Shown here piece after piece: positions 1 to 11,234 of a stretch of 64,000 nt of DNA. The translations under genes and the position numbers were made by a program. The notes below the pieces were generated by a model. That model was given only the letters and a program-made list of their open reading frames with translations, was not told the DNA's origin and searched no databases. Source of the stretch: Cocos nucifera (taxonomy: Eukaryota; Streptophyta; Magnoliopsida; Arecales; Arecaceae). The stretch spans positions 62,001-126,000 of the forward strand of contig QRFJ01001032.1 in assembly GCA_006176705.1 (NCBI GenBank). The letters run 5' to 3'. Within the stretch, counting starts at the first letter, position 1. Each line of letters opens with the position of its first letter.

Positions 1-1576
1 CCATCTCACGAATACCGTCGCATAGATCCTGAATCTTATGCCAACAATCTTGACCCTTTAACTCAGATTTGTGACTAACTTTTTAGGCACACAGAAGAGA
101 GGGAGAGAGAGAATAGAGGGGGTGTGAGATATCAGAGGACAACAATACTTGGGCATGGAAAATTATTTTGTGCGAAACCACAATGGCGTGAGAAAGGTTA
201 TTAAAAGACAATGCCATATAGTGTCCCACTTTGACCAAATAACATACTTATTTGATCATTGGGACTCTAGGACTTATTCTCCACGTGAAACCTCAGATCT
301 CATCTAGGTTTTTCACCAAAAATAATTCTAAAAGTGGGCAACATGAGTAGATTAGGAAGAGTCCATTGTGCCTAGGACTCTTCCCTCAAGAGTTTGATCC
401 AAATCAAACTCTATCAAAATCTAGTCAAAAGTCTACCATAAATCACAAAATTTGGCACACTCATAGCATGTCTCTATCCCTATCACATATCTAAAAATTA
501 TATTAAAATAATTTCTAAAAAATTTTCTAGAAGCATCTGATCAAGTGACCCTCAATTTTGTCAATTAGGCCAACTTTTGACCCTAGTCCAATTGCACAAG
601 GGATGGATTTAATTTCTATAATTAATCTAAACTAGATTGATTCTAGTCATATGAAAATATATTCATTCAAGATATAGAAATGAATCAAATTAAATTTGAC
701 TTGGTTGTGATGAATTAGAAAGATTACAGAAGGAGAAAGCCAGGCTCAATCGTGTGCTAGCACGATTACCTTGAACCTGATTGGATCTAATCTAAATCAA
801 TCAAACTAGATTAGCTCAATTGAGGATATTTAGATCTAAACTCTTATTTGTGTGACCCAGTTAGATTTAGTTTTATATGGTAATGAGATATGTCATGATC
901 TTTATCATAGACATCATTGAAATATCTTTCAATGGACCAGAACTTTTTTGATTTATACAATTAGAATGATAGATCATTAAAATCATTCTAATTGCTCTCA
1001 AAATCTACCAGTGATATCTAGTAGTATATGGTGGTAATCCATCAGAACTAAAAGTGAACCTCTTGATGTAGCTACCTGTGTGATTGAATTCTTCTATCTT
1101 GAGCCCTGATAGAATTAGGGTTAAGGTGAACTCATCAAACCCAACATCCGTCATATGAATTAATCATTCAATTCGAGTCTAATGTAAAATTCTAATAGAA
1201 ACTCTTTCTATCATCTTCACTCTACCATGGCCATGGGCTTAAGGACTCAATCTCATGATTATCATAGGGCTACTCTTCATCTACCGAGGTAGATAGATCT
1301 TCTATTAGTGCAATCTAATTTTTACAATGAACATATTATAGCCAACATACACCTTAGGATTTTGAATGGCTAGGAGATCGAGTTCTGGTGTCGTCAAACT
1401 ATAACACCCTCAAGATGAATTGCCGATGCACCTCAAGTCAAAGAACCAGACACACCACTGCAGCATCAAGCCAGTCATCGATGAGAAGGTAGATTTTTTT
1501 ATGACTACTCAAGATGGTCATACTCAATGCCCTCATTCTCTTATGAGTACCTGTACTCTCGCTCCGATGTCTCCAC
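1..1576 (-). repeat. Partial LTR of copia element B1 (outermost layer)
   Basis: From about 700 onward this matches the B-lineage LTRs at 10050-10900, 17190-18010, 32660-33490 and 58615-59000 almost base for base in order, so it is an LTR fragment read in the antisense direction. The part before 700 is non-coding, A/T-rich with a purine-rich tract near 100-120, and sits where the downstream half of the LTR should be, but I could not align it securely. Its left end lies outside the window. At 1576 it is cut by element A0 and it resumes at 48292. The 62-aa frame at 1420-1608 is only LTR sequence. Confidence 0.75.
1572..1576. repeat. Target-site duplication of A0, left copy
   Basis: TCCAC directly before the A0 LTR; its partner at 48287-48291 is TCCAT. 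One transition separates the two. Joining the flanks restores the B-lineage LTR order seen in the other LTR copies (tctccac followed by a-tagactcaagac), which confirms the insertion. Confidence 0.85.
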
Positions 1577-2821
1577 TAAAGAAACCAAATCTAGGGTTTC
1601 ATGGGTAGATCTTGAAACCTTTTCAAGATCAGGCAGTAAAAGATTTAAATAAATTAAATATTTATTTAAATAAATATAAAAATACTCTAGATCTAAAATT
1701 TATTATATGATCAAGGCATGATATTAAATTAAAAATTTAAAACATAAAGAAAAGATTAACATGTTGATCTCATCAACATGTTACAGTAATACATCTAATG
1801 TAGCTATAAAGCCAATAGATTAAATCTATTACCTATGCAAGTTAGACATTCTAACTTGCTGATCTGGATTTTTGAGGATGAAGTCATAAGCCACACATAT
1901 ATCTGACCTCTAGGAGTCATCCACACGAGCCCTCGAGCATGATCAGATATTTCGATGTAAGAAATCAGCACAGTATGCTAGTACTATGCTGATCTTTCTT
2001 CAATGGTCGATCAGATGCCTCCTTCTTCTAGATTTAGATTCTTCCAAAGAGGAGAAGATAGAAAAGAGATTTCAGATCTGAGACTCTCTTAGAAAAACTA
2101 AGGAGGAAGGAAGAAAGATGATGAACACAGCAATCCTAAAAGAAGACCCTCTTCTTCTTCTCTTTGCTCTCACCTAGATACCTAGTTTGGTGCCTATGGA
2201 ACCCTAATGACTAAAGGTCCTCTCCCTCTAATTTTTGCACGACCAAAAGCCCTCCTCTTCTTCTACTTTCCATGGAAAAATTAAGTTAAATTTCATCCTA
2301 AATAAATAGAAACAGAAGAATTTTTGTCTAGGTCAAAAACTAGACAAGGAAAGGTCAAACTAGGCAAGTCAAGGGGGCGCCCAACTCTTGGGCATCTCCT
2401 CCATGATTTTGGGCATGGACCAGCAAGGAAAGATGCACAAAAGCTTCTTCTCTTACTATTGAAATCAGGGAGAATAAAGAAGGTGTGTGCGGCATAATTA
2501 GAAGGAGGTGTTTTATTCTATAAGGATTCTATCTCATAGAATCCTAAATCAAAACTTATTTCCCTTTTGACTTGGTCAACCACTAAATTTCCATATAAGA
2601 AAGAGAGAGAGGGAGGAGGCATGCATGAAGATCAGGGAGAAGGATTTTATCATGCAAAATAAAGAGAGAAAGAGGGCGTGGGCGTGAGGGGCTTAGATGG
2701 CGCACGTTGGAATCCTAGTCTCACTAGGATTCCATCTATGACTTGGTCAAACATGGTTTCTCAAACCAAATTAAAACAAAATAAAGTCAACCAAATTAAA
2801 TTATGTTCTAATCTAATTAAA

Positions 2822-2862
2822 AATTTAATTTAATTTAATTTAATTTAATTTAATTTAATTTT
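2822..2862. repeat. (AATTT)n microsatellite
   Basis: About eight tandem AATTT units inside the A0 3' LTR. The 5' LTR of A0 has only an irregular version of the same stretch near 47030-47080, so the array expanded, or decayed, after insertion. Confidence 0.95.
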
Positions 2863-3918
2863 AATTAAATTTTTTAATCAAATTAGAAAATTGGATTGAC
2901 CCAGAGTCCTAGTTGAACCAGGACTAGTTCTTCCTTGCACTTGGCTTATCCAATGAGCCAACTAAACTTGATCAAATCAAGTTCAAACTAAATATAATTA
3001 AATTATATTTAATTAAACTTAATTTCAATCCTCTGGCTTAATCAAATTAAGCTAATTAGCAATCAAATTGCTAATCGATCCTCCTACAACACTTGTGTTA
3101 GGTTAAACATCAATCGTATTGATCATTTAACCCTAGAACGATTCTCAATCATTGATCAAACATGCAATCAGATCATGAGCTCTAATGTGTGTGGCCTCAT
3201 AGGTCTAAAATTAAGCTGGTAGCATAGGAATATATTCCTGTACTAATCAAAGTAACAATCTAGCAATGGTACCCAATAGTCGGATAGGTCGAATGTGTAG
3301 AACATCAACCTTAGAATCCATGCGGATATAGTTTTCATATAATTCATCTCCTTAACCAAAATGCTTATAGGATACCTTAGAATTCAACTATCAACTTGGA
3401 TCAGGTTATCCATATTGTATTTCAAAATATCAAATCCATCTAATGGATTATCTTAGCCAAGATTTTGCTATATTGAAATACAGTGATACATACTTCTTCA
3501 ACTCTTGGAGTGGTCAATTCCATCTTGATCACACATCGACTTTGTAAGTACTTGACTGTGTCCAGAAGTCTTTCATTACTGAATTAAAAATTTAGTTAGT
3601 CGGGTACCAAAGCATAGTGGTTGCTTACAAGTCATTGAGATGATCTCAGGTCCAAGGAATACTTATACCTATATCCCATCAGAGACATTCTCGATAGTAG
3701 AATGCTCTAGAGTTGGTCATGTTTAATGATGATGTATCCATACATCTCATCTGTATGCCATACCAGTATCTCTACACTCCTTGGTTAAGTGGACAATCAA
3801 CCTATATGGCATACAATGACCTATGTTCGATAGATGCTGTTGTCCTAATTAACAGCCTATCATTTGATCGTGAAATGATTTAAGGACTAATCAATAAATT
3901 CTCTCTTTATCAAAACTA

Positions 3919-3923
3919 AATAG
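3919..3923. repeat. Target-site duplication of A1, left copy
   Basis: AATAG before the A1 5' LTR; the partner at 40310-40314 is AACAG. Removing A1 and one copy restores the order seen in the intact A0 5' LTR at 48110-48130 (actaaatagtcctaag). Confidence 0.88.
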
Positions 3924-6842
3924 TATTGAGAATATGTTCCAAAGTCAATCATCAGTCTATTGATGGTTGTGCTACTTATTATACTTATATATGAATTATT
4001 AAATAATAAAATTTACTTTAGCTTTTTTTCATCATAAATTCTGTTGTCTTCTAATAAATTTTTATGTTATGATGAAGTCCTTAGGACTATCTAGATTTGA
4101 TAAAAAAGAATTTATCATTTAGTCCTTAAATTATTCATGACCAAAAGATACGTTGTTACTTAGGATGACAACATTTATCGAGTATAGATCATTGTGTGCC
4201 ATATAGGTTGGTTATCCTCATAACCAAGGAGTGTTGAGACACTGGTATGACATACAAGTAAGATGTATGGGTACATCTATACTAAATATGACCAACTTCG
4301 AAGCTTCTCTTCTATCAAGATTAGCCCCGAAGGATATGGGTGTAAGTGTCTCTTAGACCTGAGACCACCACGATGACTTGCAAGCAAATCACTGTACTTA
4401 GGTACCAGACTACTTGAATTTTTAATTTAATGATGGAAGGCTACTAGGTGCAGTCAAGTACTTATCTTGTCGGTGTATGAGTCAAGATAGGATTGACCCC
4501 TCCAAGTGTTGGAGCAAGTGCATCGCTGTATTTCAATTTAGCAAATCTTCGATCGAGGTAGTCCATATGATGGATGCTAAATTTTAAAATATACTGTGAA
4601 TGAATTTTAGGATTGACAGTAAATCTTAAATCATCTTTTGAGCATCGAGGTCAAGGGGATGAATTATACAATAACCATATGCCACAGGTTCATCGATATT
4701 GCATTACAATTATTCGACTTATCCGAACATCGGGTACCATTGCTAGATGGTCATATTGATTGATACAAAAAATTAGTTTCTGTGCTACCGACTTAAGATT
4801 CAAACCTATGGGGTCACACACAATAGGAGTTTCTATCTGATCTGATGGCTGATATTGAGTCTTGATGATCTAAGACTCAATGGTCAACAGTTCCACTAGA
4901 TTGAAACTTTATGACCAAGAGTTCCACTGGATTGGCACTCTGAGTCCTTCATGTCTTGGACTCTCTGATCGAGAGTCTCGATGACCTGGGACTTTATGGT
5001 CAAGAGTCCCACTGGACTGGGATACTATGACCAAGAGTCATAGTGGATTGAGACTCTGAGTCCTACTCATTTGAGACTCTCTGATTAAGAGTCCAACTAG
5101 TCTGAAACTTTATGATCATGAGTTTGATTTATTTGGGATACTGGGTTCAAGAGTACCACTAATTTGAGACTCTTTAGGAGTTTCATGTTGATGGGACTCT
5201 ATTGCCCAAACACCCATCCAATTGGGACTCTATGTTTATTGAAGGATTAATTAGCAATTTGATTATTGATTAGCTCAATTTGATTGAGCAATGGGAATTT
5301 GATCAAGTTTGATCAAATTGGATTCGATTGGATTTGACCCAATAAGGTCATGAGATGACTTAATCGCTAAGGGAGATTCGATCCTAATTTGATCAAAATC
5401 TAGATCTAATTAATTTCTAATTTAATTAAAATTTATTGATTTAGGTTAAGCCTAATTTGGTTGGATTTAACTTGACCTAATTGATTTAAATTAATGGGTT
5501 TGGTTGAAACCAATTTGGACCAAGTTAAATAAGATTTGAATTCAAACTCTCCCTAGCGCCCACCATATTTGAGTTTTCCACCTTGACCCACGCCCTCCTC
5601 TAATTTTTGCATGAGATTTCTCATACAGAAATGAATGTGCACCCTTCCTCTCTTCTGCCTTTGATCTAGTCCAAGGGTTGGACCAGTTCAAACTAAGTTG
5701 AATTTTGAATTCAACTTATTTTGTTTGAAATTTGAAAAACCTAATCTCTTCCTTATCTATTCTCCATGCCTACCAATCTTTTGTCGCACATTTTTTTTGG
5801 TAATTTCTGATTGAGGGAAAGTAGAAGGAGAGTCCTTCTACTCATCACCCTCTTGGATGAGGCATTGGAAAAGGATAAGACCCCATTTGAATTAAAATAC
5901 TATAAGTTGGTTGAAACTAGTTCCACCAATCTTAACCTATCCACTCCATCTAGAATTTCTACTTATTTCTCATGTAATAAATTATGAGAATTTTTGTATG
6001 TGAAGCATAAGGGGTTATATTTTTGTGACAAAAATTTGAAAGAAATTGGGCATTTGTTTTAGGTGAAAAATATCTTGGAGTGAAGGTGAGCAGAGTCCTA
6101 TAGCACTTTATTTTTTCTTCATGTCTCTATTCTCTTTTGATTTTTATATCCAAGAACACCCAATTTTTAGATATGGTCTAAATAAAGTTTATAGATTCAA
6201 AAGTAATCTTTCTATAAAAACTTATTTCATAAAAAAACTCCACATAGAGCTGGTGTGAGAGGGTTTTCAGTGCGTTAGGATTTTTGGGCCGAGTGAAACC
6301 CAAGACTTAGGAATCTAGGTTCGGGTAGAGAGATCGAGTGCTGTGAGCATCGGATGAACCACCACTTCATCATCCTTCGAAGCACATATTTTGATTTTCT
6401 AGAGTATCTAAAAGATCAAAAAAAAGATGATCGATTGGATCGATCGCGATCAGCCATTGAAGGCTCCGACGAGGAGCTAGCACTCTAAGGGAGCTGATCG
6501 GGATCAGAAGCTCCGTGTGGACCAACCATAGAGGCCAAACATATGTGCGGCTATGGTGCAATACTAGAGCATTATCTGATAGATTTAGATTATGGTGATC
6601 AGCTACCCACGAAAAGGTATTGTATTCTGAATAGATAGATGTAGTAAAGAGTTTGCTGCATAGTTTTATTTTAAGATCTATATGAATGCATGCATATTGT
6701 GTTTAGATCCTTAGTGTAGGACTTAATATTCTGATATGATCAATAATTAATTAATTAAATTAATTAATTTTTTACTATATTTTAACTATTTTTTTTAAAA
6801 AAAATTAAAAGTAGTACTGCAAACCCTGCACTGCTTCCTTCA
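3924..6842 (+). repeat. A1 5' LTR
   Basis: Matches 37378-40309 throughout. It begins TATTGAG where the 3' copy has TGTTAGG (terminal TG mutated to TA) and ends CTTCA, two bases before the primer site. The first part is shared with the LTR of A0, while the downstream half differs, so A0 and A1 are sister subfamilies. The LTR carries a degenerate tandem array at about 4845-5215. The possible TATA position of the 3' copy (near 39206) reads TATCTATT here. Confidence 0.92.
4845..5215 (+). repeat. Degenerate tandem array in A1 U3
   Basis: About ten imperfect units of roughly 30-40 bases built on GACTCT, a short spacer and CAAGAGTCC-CACTGGA. Because GACTCT and AGAGTC are reverse complements, neighbouring units can fold on themselves; the clearest is the 19-base near-perfect palindrome at 4959-4977 (gactctc, spacer, gagagtc). 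The 3' LTR has the same array at about 38310-38660. Its place upstream of the likely promoter suggests a cis-regulatory subrepeat, which is inference. Confidence 0.75.
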
Positions 6843-6844
6843 AA

Positions 6845-6856
6845 TGGTATCAGAGC
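6845..6856 (+). other. Primer-binding site of A1 (tRNA-iMet)
   Basis: TGGTATCAGAGC two bases after the LTR end, the standard plant copia primer site complementary to the 3' end of initiator tRNA-Met. It fixes the LTR boundary and the plus orientation. Confidence 0.95.
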
Positions 6857-6990
6857 GAGGTTCACTAAACATGATATGTTTGCATATTTTAGATTGATAA
6901 TTTAGATTTGATTTAAATATTAATATAATAATATAATTATTTAGATCTAAAAATTAAAATCAAGATCACACAAACTGTAGGTTATCTTGT

Positions 6991-7010
6991 TGTAGGGTTT
7001 ACCCCCTACA
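6991..7010 (+). other. Leader hairpin of A1
   Basis: TGTAGGG, loop TTTACC, CCCTACA: a perfect seven-pair stem about 135 nt after the primer site. The A0 leader has the same hairpin with different paired bases (45621-45642 and 45464-45485). A possible role in dimerisation, packaging or translation is inference. Confidence 0.7.
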
Positions 7011-8153
7011 GTAAAAATATTATCCTGGTATGTTGCTGATGTAAATTATTAATCATAAAATCTTAGATTTGATCTAATATTTTAATGATCTAATTATATT
7101 AGGCTTTAATCTAATTTATGATCATGAATGCATAATTAGATAAAGTTTGATTCATAGTTTTAGAATAAACCCTACAACTAGTATTATTTATGAATTGAGC
7201 CGATTCAATTTTAAAGTGAGTTGACTCAATTAGTGAATAATACTAAGTTATAAAGAACCTTTCAAAAATTTAAAAAATATTTTCAAAATGCCAAACCCTA
7301 AGCCACAGTCCATAAACATAATTAAAAATTAAGTATAATGAATTGGTGTCTAGAATTATGAATTAAGACTCTAAGTCATTAATCATAAAATGTGGATTAT
7401 TAGGTTAGTTGAATTAGATCCATAAATTGGATTAGACCTAAGATTAGTTAAAGAGTGAACTAAATTAGAGTAATTGATCAAATCTAATTAAATATTAATT
7501 TAGATTAGGTCAAGGACTCTATAGACTCAATTATAATAGTTGTAGTTGGTCAAGTCCATGCCTTTAACGAGGATCAAATAGACTTGATTCATGGCTACGC
7601 GATCGAAGCCAAAATTATTAGGTTGGTCAAATTAAAACTAATAAACTGAATGGTGTCTAAGGTAAGTTTGATAGTTTGACCAGTGGTTTTTAATTGGGAG
7701 CTACTTGCACTGATTTGGTCTTTGATGAGTTAATGGCATATCCCTTCCACTGATCTCACTTACTTGGCCATCCTGGTGAGTTAGATTTTGATTAGATCAC
7801 TTGATGATTCAGGCTCACCCATGTCAATTAGGTAAATTAGTCCGATTGATTTAGGTGCTCCTAATGCTAGCTTAGATTAGATTTTTCTTTATCTGACTTG
7901 GTGAAGTCAGTGGAAGGATCAAAATTAGCTCGCTTTTCTTAAATACGTTAACTAAATCCTCTAAAATTATTAGATTTTTAAAAATAAAATAGTTATATAG
8001 ATAACTAAATCATAGCCTTCAATTAAGTTGAGTGATAATGGGTTCATTAATTTGATAATCATTGGAGGCCTAAAGGCCTGGTGCTTATTTACTAATGAAA
8101 TTAAAATTCATAAAATGATGATTTGGTTAAATCTTTCTGATAGTGTTTGGGTT

Positions 8154-8366
8154 GGTCGACCAAAGTCGGGCCTGATCACTTATTGGTTAGATAAGACCAA
8201 ACGTGTTCATGTTAATGGTTGGACCTAACCAAACTTTTTCAGTAGAGGCCAAAGCCTACTGATTAGGTCTCCGGGGCAAAATTGATATTACTAAAAATTA
8301 TTTAGAGAAATAATTGATTTTGATCCTATCCATAAGTGCACATGGATTGACCAACCAAAGTTGGGC
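8154..8366 (+). repeat. Duplicated leader motif of A1
   Basis: Two copies of a GACCAACCAAAGTTGGGC-like motif, at 8154-8172 (degraded) and 8349-8366, about 195 bases apart. The second contains CCAAC-CAAA-GTTGG, a small hairpin. A0 has two copies at 44054-44071 and 44239-44256, 185 apart. Confidence 0.65.
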
Positions 8367-8543
8367 TCGTGTGTAGTCTATGTGGATTCTAGTACTCACT
8401 AAGAAATTAAAATAATTCCTCGAATTGGAGGTAGAGGCTACCAATTTGTATAAAATAGTGGAAGAACCTTTAGACTAATATCCAAGTCTTTAAGATAATG
8501 AATTCATATACTAATTAGATTTGGTTTTTCTTATTATGCAGAA

Positions 8544-8936
8544 ATGGCCACTAACCTATCGCTCTAGTCATTGTTAGATAATGACAAATTAATGAAACCC
8601 AACTACGATAGCTGGTATCATAAGTTGAAGATCATCCTAGAGCATGAGTGGATCCTTTATTTCATAACAAATCCTACACCTGAGAAGCCAGCTCTAAATG
8701 CTAGGAGAGTGGTCCGAGATACTTATCAAAAGTGGCTCAATGACCGCACCCCATTCGATGTATAATACTGGCAGCAATGAACGATGAGTTCCGCCATAGC
8801 TTTGAAAATGCCCAACCACAAGAGATGCTTCAAATGTTGAACGACTCCTTTGGCATGCCTGATGATGTTGAAAGGCACAAAACAAGTTGTGTTATTTTCA
8901 ATGCTTGGATGAGGGATGGGGCCTCAGTCATCGATC
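8544..8936 (+). pseudogene. A1 gag, 5' part (copia capsid)
   Basis: This is the N-terminal part of a copia Gag, the protein that builds the cytoplasmic particle and packages element RNA. The start is ATG 8544 after the leader, with an early in-frame stop eight codons in. The text then follows the copia Gag pattern (a short N-terminus, then KPNYDSWYHKLKIILEHEW, where the common form is TGPNYxxW). A stop at 8763-8765 and a frameshift follow, and the rest is in another frame from 8777 (ends GASVID). At 8936 it is cut by B2, and the reading continues at 33809 in register across the insertion once one copy of CGATC is ignored. The frame calls at 8571, 8777 and the opposite-strand 8694 are parts or shadows of this gene. 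Confidence 0.85.
8932..8936. repeat. Target-site duplication of B2, left copy
   Basis: CGATC immediately before the B2 LTR; the identical CGATC stands at 33804-33808 after the last LTR. Perfect five-base pair, as expected for copia integration. Confidence 0.95.
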
Positions 8937-11216
8937 TGAAGGAAAATCCTAATTTTTTAGACTAGGTTCGTTCGGATCTGATCGGATCAAGAGATATATT
9001 TCAAAAATTTTTCTCTTTCATACAAATTAGATTTAGAATATTTCAGATCTGATTTTTATTATTCTAATAATAAAAATAAAATATAGATAAATTAAAACAT
9101 ATTTAATTTATCTTAATGTAGGATAATCCTATTATCCGTTGATGATTCTGTAAGCAGCAGAAGGTTCTGGATCTAGCCACGCAAGTGCCTGGCCTCTACT
9201 AATATCCACTCAGGCTAGATCTGGAGATCCTCTTCTTCTCTGTCATGACACCAAAAATTAGATCTAAATCTGATTTGGAGGATCTTCAAAATAGCTTTTG
9301 AAGATCAGTAGTTGTCCTTTGCAACAGCGTAGTCTTCTAGCTTTCTGTCGCCTTTCTCTCGCCTAGATTGCATCAACTTAGATCCCAAACTACTTTGGAC
9401 GTGGAGAGGAGAGGGAGAAGATGGACTTGGCATGGAGGAGGAGAGAGAGAGACAGCCTTGGGGTGTGGGAATTTTTAATGCTATTTTTGAGTTGGGCGTA
9501 GGGTCTTATTTATAGACTATGCGTGATCCAACTCCTCTTCTTCCCAACCAATCACAACCCTTTGTGAAATCAGATCTAAATCTGATTGGTGGGAATAGAG
9601 TCCCTTAGATTCATCCTTAGATGGTGCCTAAGACCAGTCAAAGTTGGTTCTTAGGAGGAGTCTAATCGGAAATCCAAAAAGAAGATGGAGTTCCTATCCA
9701 ACAGGGACTCCTGGGCGCCTCCAAACTTGGGCACACGCCACCCTTGGCGTGCGCCCTCCTCCTTGCCAGGTTCTGGCAGGGGGACAAGCCCCCACCAGCT
9801 CTCCAATAGGTGCATGACACATGTGGACAGAAGTCAAAGTATCAATGGTCAACATTTGACCAGTCAAAGATCAACTTTTGACCAAAGTCAAAGGATGAGA
9901 AATGGCAGGTGACCAAAAATGGCAGGTATTGTCTTATAAAATAAGACAATCCTTTTCTGATCTGGACAGGCTCCAGTCAGACCAAGTGAAGGCCTCTGAT
10001 CGAGCACAAACTCCTTTGGCTCAGTCAGGACAACTATTTATGATAGTAAAAGAAGAACGTTAGGTTCAATCGAGTGCTAGCATGATTTTCTTTGAACCTA
10101 ATTGAATCTCATTCAGATCAATTGAACTGGATTAGTTCAATTGATGATCACCAGATTCAAACCCTTGTTTGTGTGACCCAGTTAGGTTCAGTTCTGTATG
10201 GTAATGGGATATGTCATGATCTCTATCATCGACATCATCGAAACTCCTTTCGATGGATCAGAACTCTTCTGATTCGAACAGCTAGAATGATCGATCATCT
10301 AAATCATTCTAATTGCTCCCAAAATCCACCAGTGACACCTAGCAGTATATGGTGGCAACCCATCAGAGCTGAATGCGAACCTCTTGGTGCAGCTACCTGT
10401 GTGATTAAGTTCTTCTATCTTGAGCCCCGATCAGATTAGGGTTAAGGTGAACTCGTCAAACCCTAGTCTCTGTCATATGATGTAATCATTCGATTCAAGT
10501 CCGATGTGAAAATCTAAATAGAAACTCTTTCTATTATTTCACTCTACCATGGCCATGGGCTTCTGGACTTGATTCTCATGATCATCATAGGGCTGCTCCT
10601 CTACCACCGAGGTAGATAGATTCCATCTTGATGCAATCCAGTTCCTACAATGAACATGCTATAGCCAACATACACCTCAGGATTCCGAATGGCTAGGAGA
10701 CCGAGTAATGGTGTAGTCAAACTATAACACCCTCAAGGTGAACTGCCGATGCACCTCAGGTCAAAGAACCAGACACACCACTGCAGCATCGAGTCAGTCA
10801 TTGACGAGAAGGTAGACTTCCTAATGACTACTCGAGGTGGTCACGCTCAGTGCCCTCATTCTCTAACGAGTACCTGTACTCTCGCTCTGGTGTCTCCACA
10901 CCATAGACTCAAGACTCATCTACTAAAGAGAAGCGATTGTACACCAACCTTTCGGATCAATCACCATCCTCGTGATGATCCTATGGTCGGGAGCATTTTA
11001 TGAGTTAATAATGATTATTCATGTCTTAAATTTTCAACTCTTGAAAATATGAATTATCATTACCATTAACTCAAAGGATGTATCACAGACACTAAATACA
11101 CATATGTGATAGAAAATAACCCATTTTATTGATTTTAGTCAAAATTATAATTTTGCCCCTAGAAGTGTATTACAAGTGTCAGCCAATTCTGGCTTCTAGG
11201 GCACATATATCTAACA
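8937..11216 (-). repeat. B2 LTR1 (3' LTR side)
   Basis: On the minus strand the LTR begins TGTTAGATATATGTGCCC at 11216 and ends TTTTCCTTCA at 8937. It aligns end to end with LTR2 and LTR3. It contains a TATA-like box (9506-9514, minus) about 1.7 kb from its start and cytosine-rich GGCGTGCGCCC blocks near 9735-9755. The frames at 9685, 10092, 10749 and 11129 recur in every LTR copy with no conserved coding signal, so they are not genes. Confidence 0.95.
9506..9514 (-). promoter_or_regulatory. TATA-like box in B2 LTR1
   Basis: Minus-strand TATAAATAA. The same place in LTR3 reads TATAAATT (32085-32092), and LTR2 has a damaged form near 16605. Its place, about three quarters along the LTR, fits the U3/R border of a long copia LTR. 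Transcription start is not visible directly. Confidence 0.5.
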
Positions 11217-11231
11217 ATCTCCCACTTGTCC
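11217..11231 (-). other. Polypurine tract, B2 internal 1
   Basis: Plus-strand ATCTCCCACTTGTCC; minus-strand GACAAGTGGGAGAT directly before the LTR start TGTTAG. Primer for plus-strand DNA synthesis in copia elements. Confidence 0.9.
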
Positions 11232-11234
11232 TAA

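Larger units (their letters stand above)
1577..3923 (-). repeat. A0 3' LTR, main part
   Basis: Collinear with the intact A0 5' LTR at 45786-48120, including the start (tgaagaaacc there, taaagaaacc here, so the terminal dinucleotide has mutated). It contains a pentanucleotide AATTT array and GA-rich stretches. It stops at 3923, exactly where A1 begins, and its remaining 162 bases are at 40315-40476. No gene is present; the sequence would have carried promoter and polyadenylation signals of A0. Confidence 0.9.
6857..8543 (+). other. A1 untranslated leader
   Basis: A 1.7-kb non-coding stretch between primer site and gag, rich in A/T. It shares blocks with the A0 leader (43891-45770): a hairpin near the primer site and a duplicated motif near gag, listed separately. 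The 66-aa frame at 8028-8228 has no similarity to a known protein and is not kept open in A0, so I do not call it a gene. Confidence 0.8.

Noticed and set aside
1..700. Possible host sequence at the left edge
   Set aside because: Continuous with a B LTR, non-coding, with the purine-rich stretch expected of the LTR; no evidence for a host gene, though the alignment is weak here.
4845..5215. CRISPR-like regular repeats
   Set aside because: Units are degenerate, without unique spacers of constant length, and lie in a plant LTR.
6845..6856. tRNA-like fragments at primer sites
   Set aside because: Only 12-18 bases complementary to tRNA 3' ends; no tRNA gene body follows.
8028..8228. 66-codon frame in the A1 leader as a possible upstream gene
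   Set aside because: Not preserved in the A0 leader and overlaps the duplicated hairpin motif; no recognisable domain.
10092..10439. A 115-codon frame whose last 88 residues recur identically at 17284-17550 and 32758-33027
   Set aside because: The identity comes from the young LTR copies being near-identical DNA; the frame is not kept in B1, B3 or B4 and has no protein signature.
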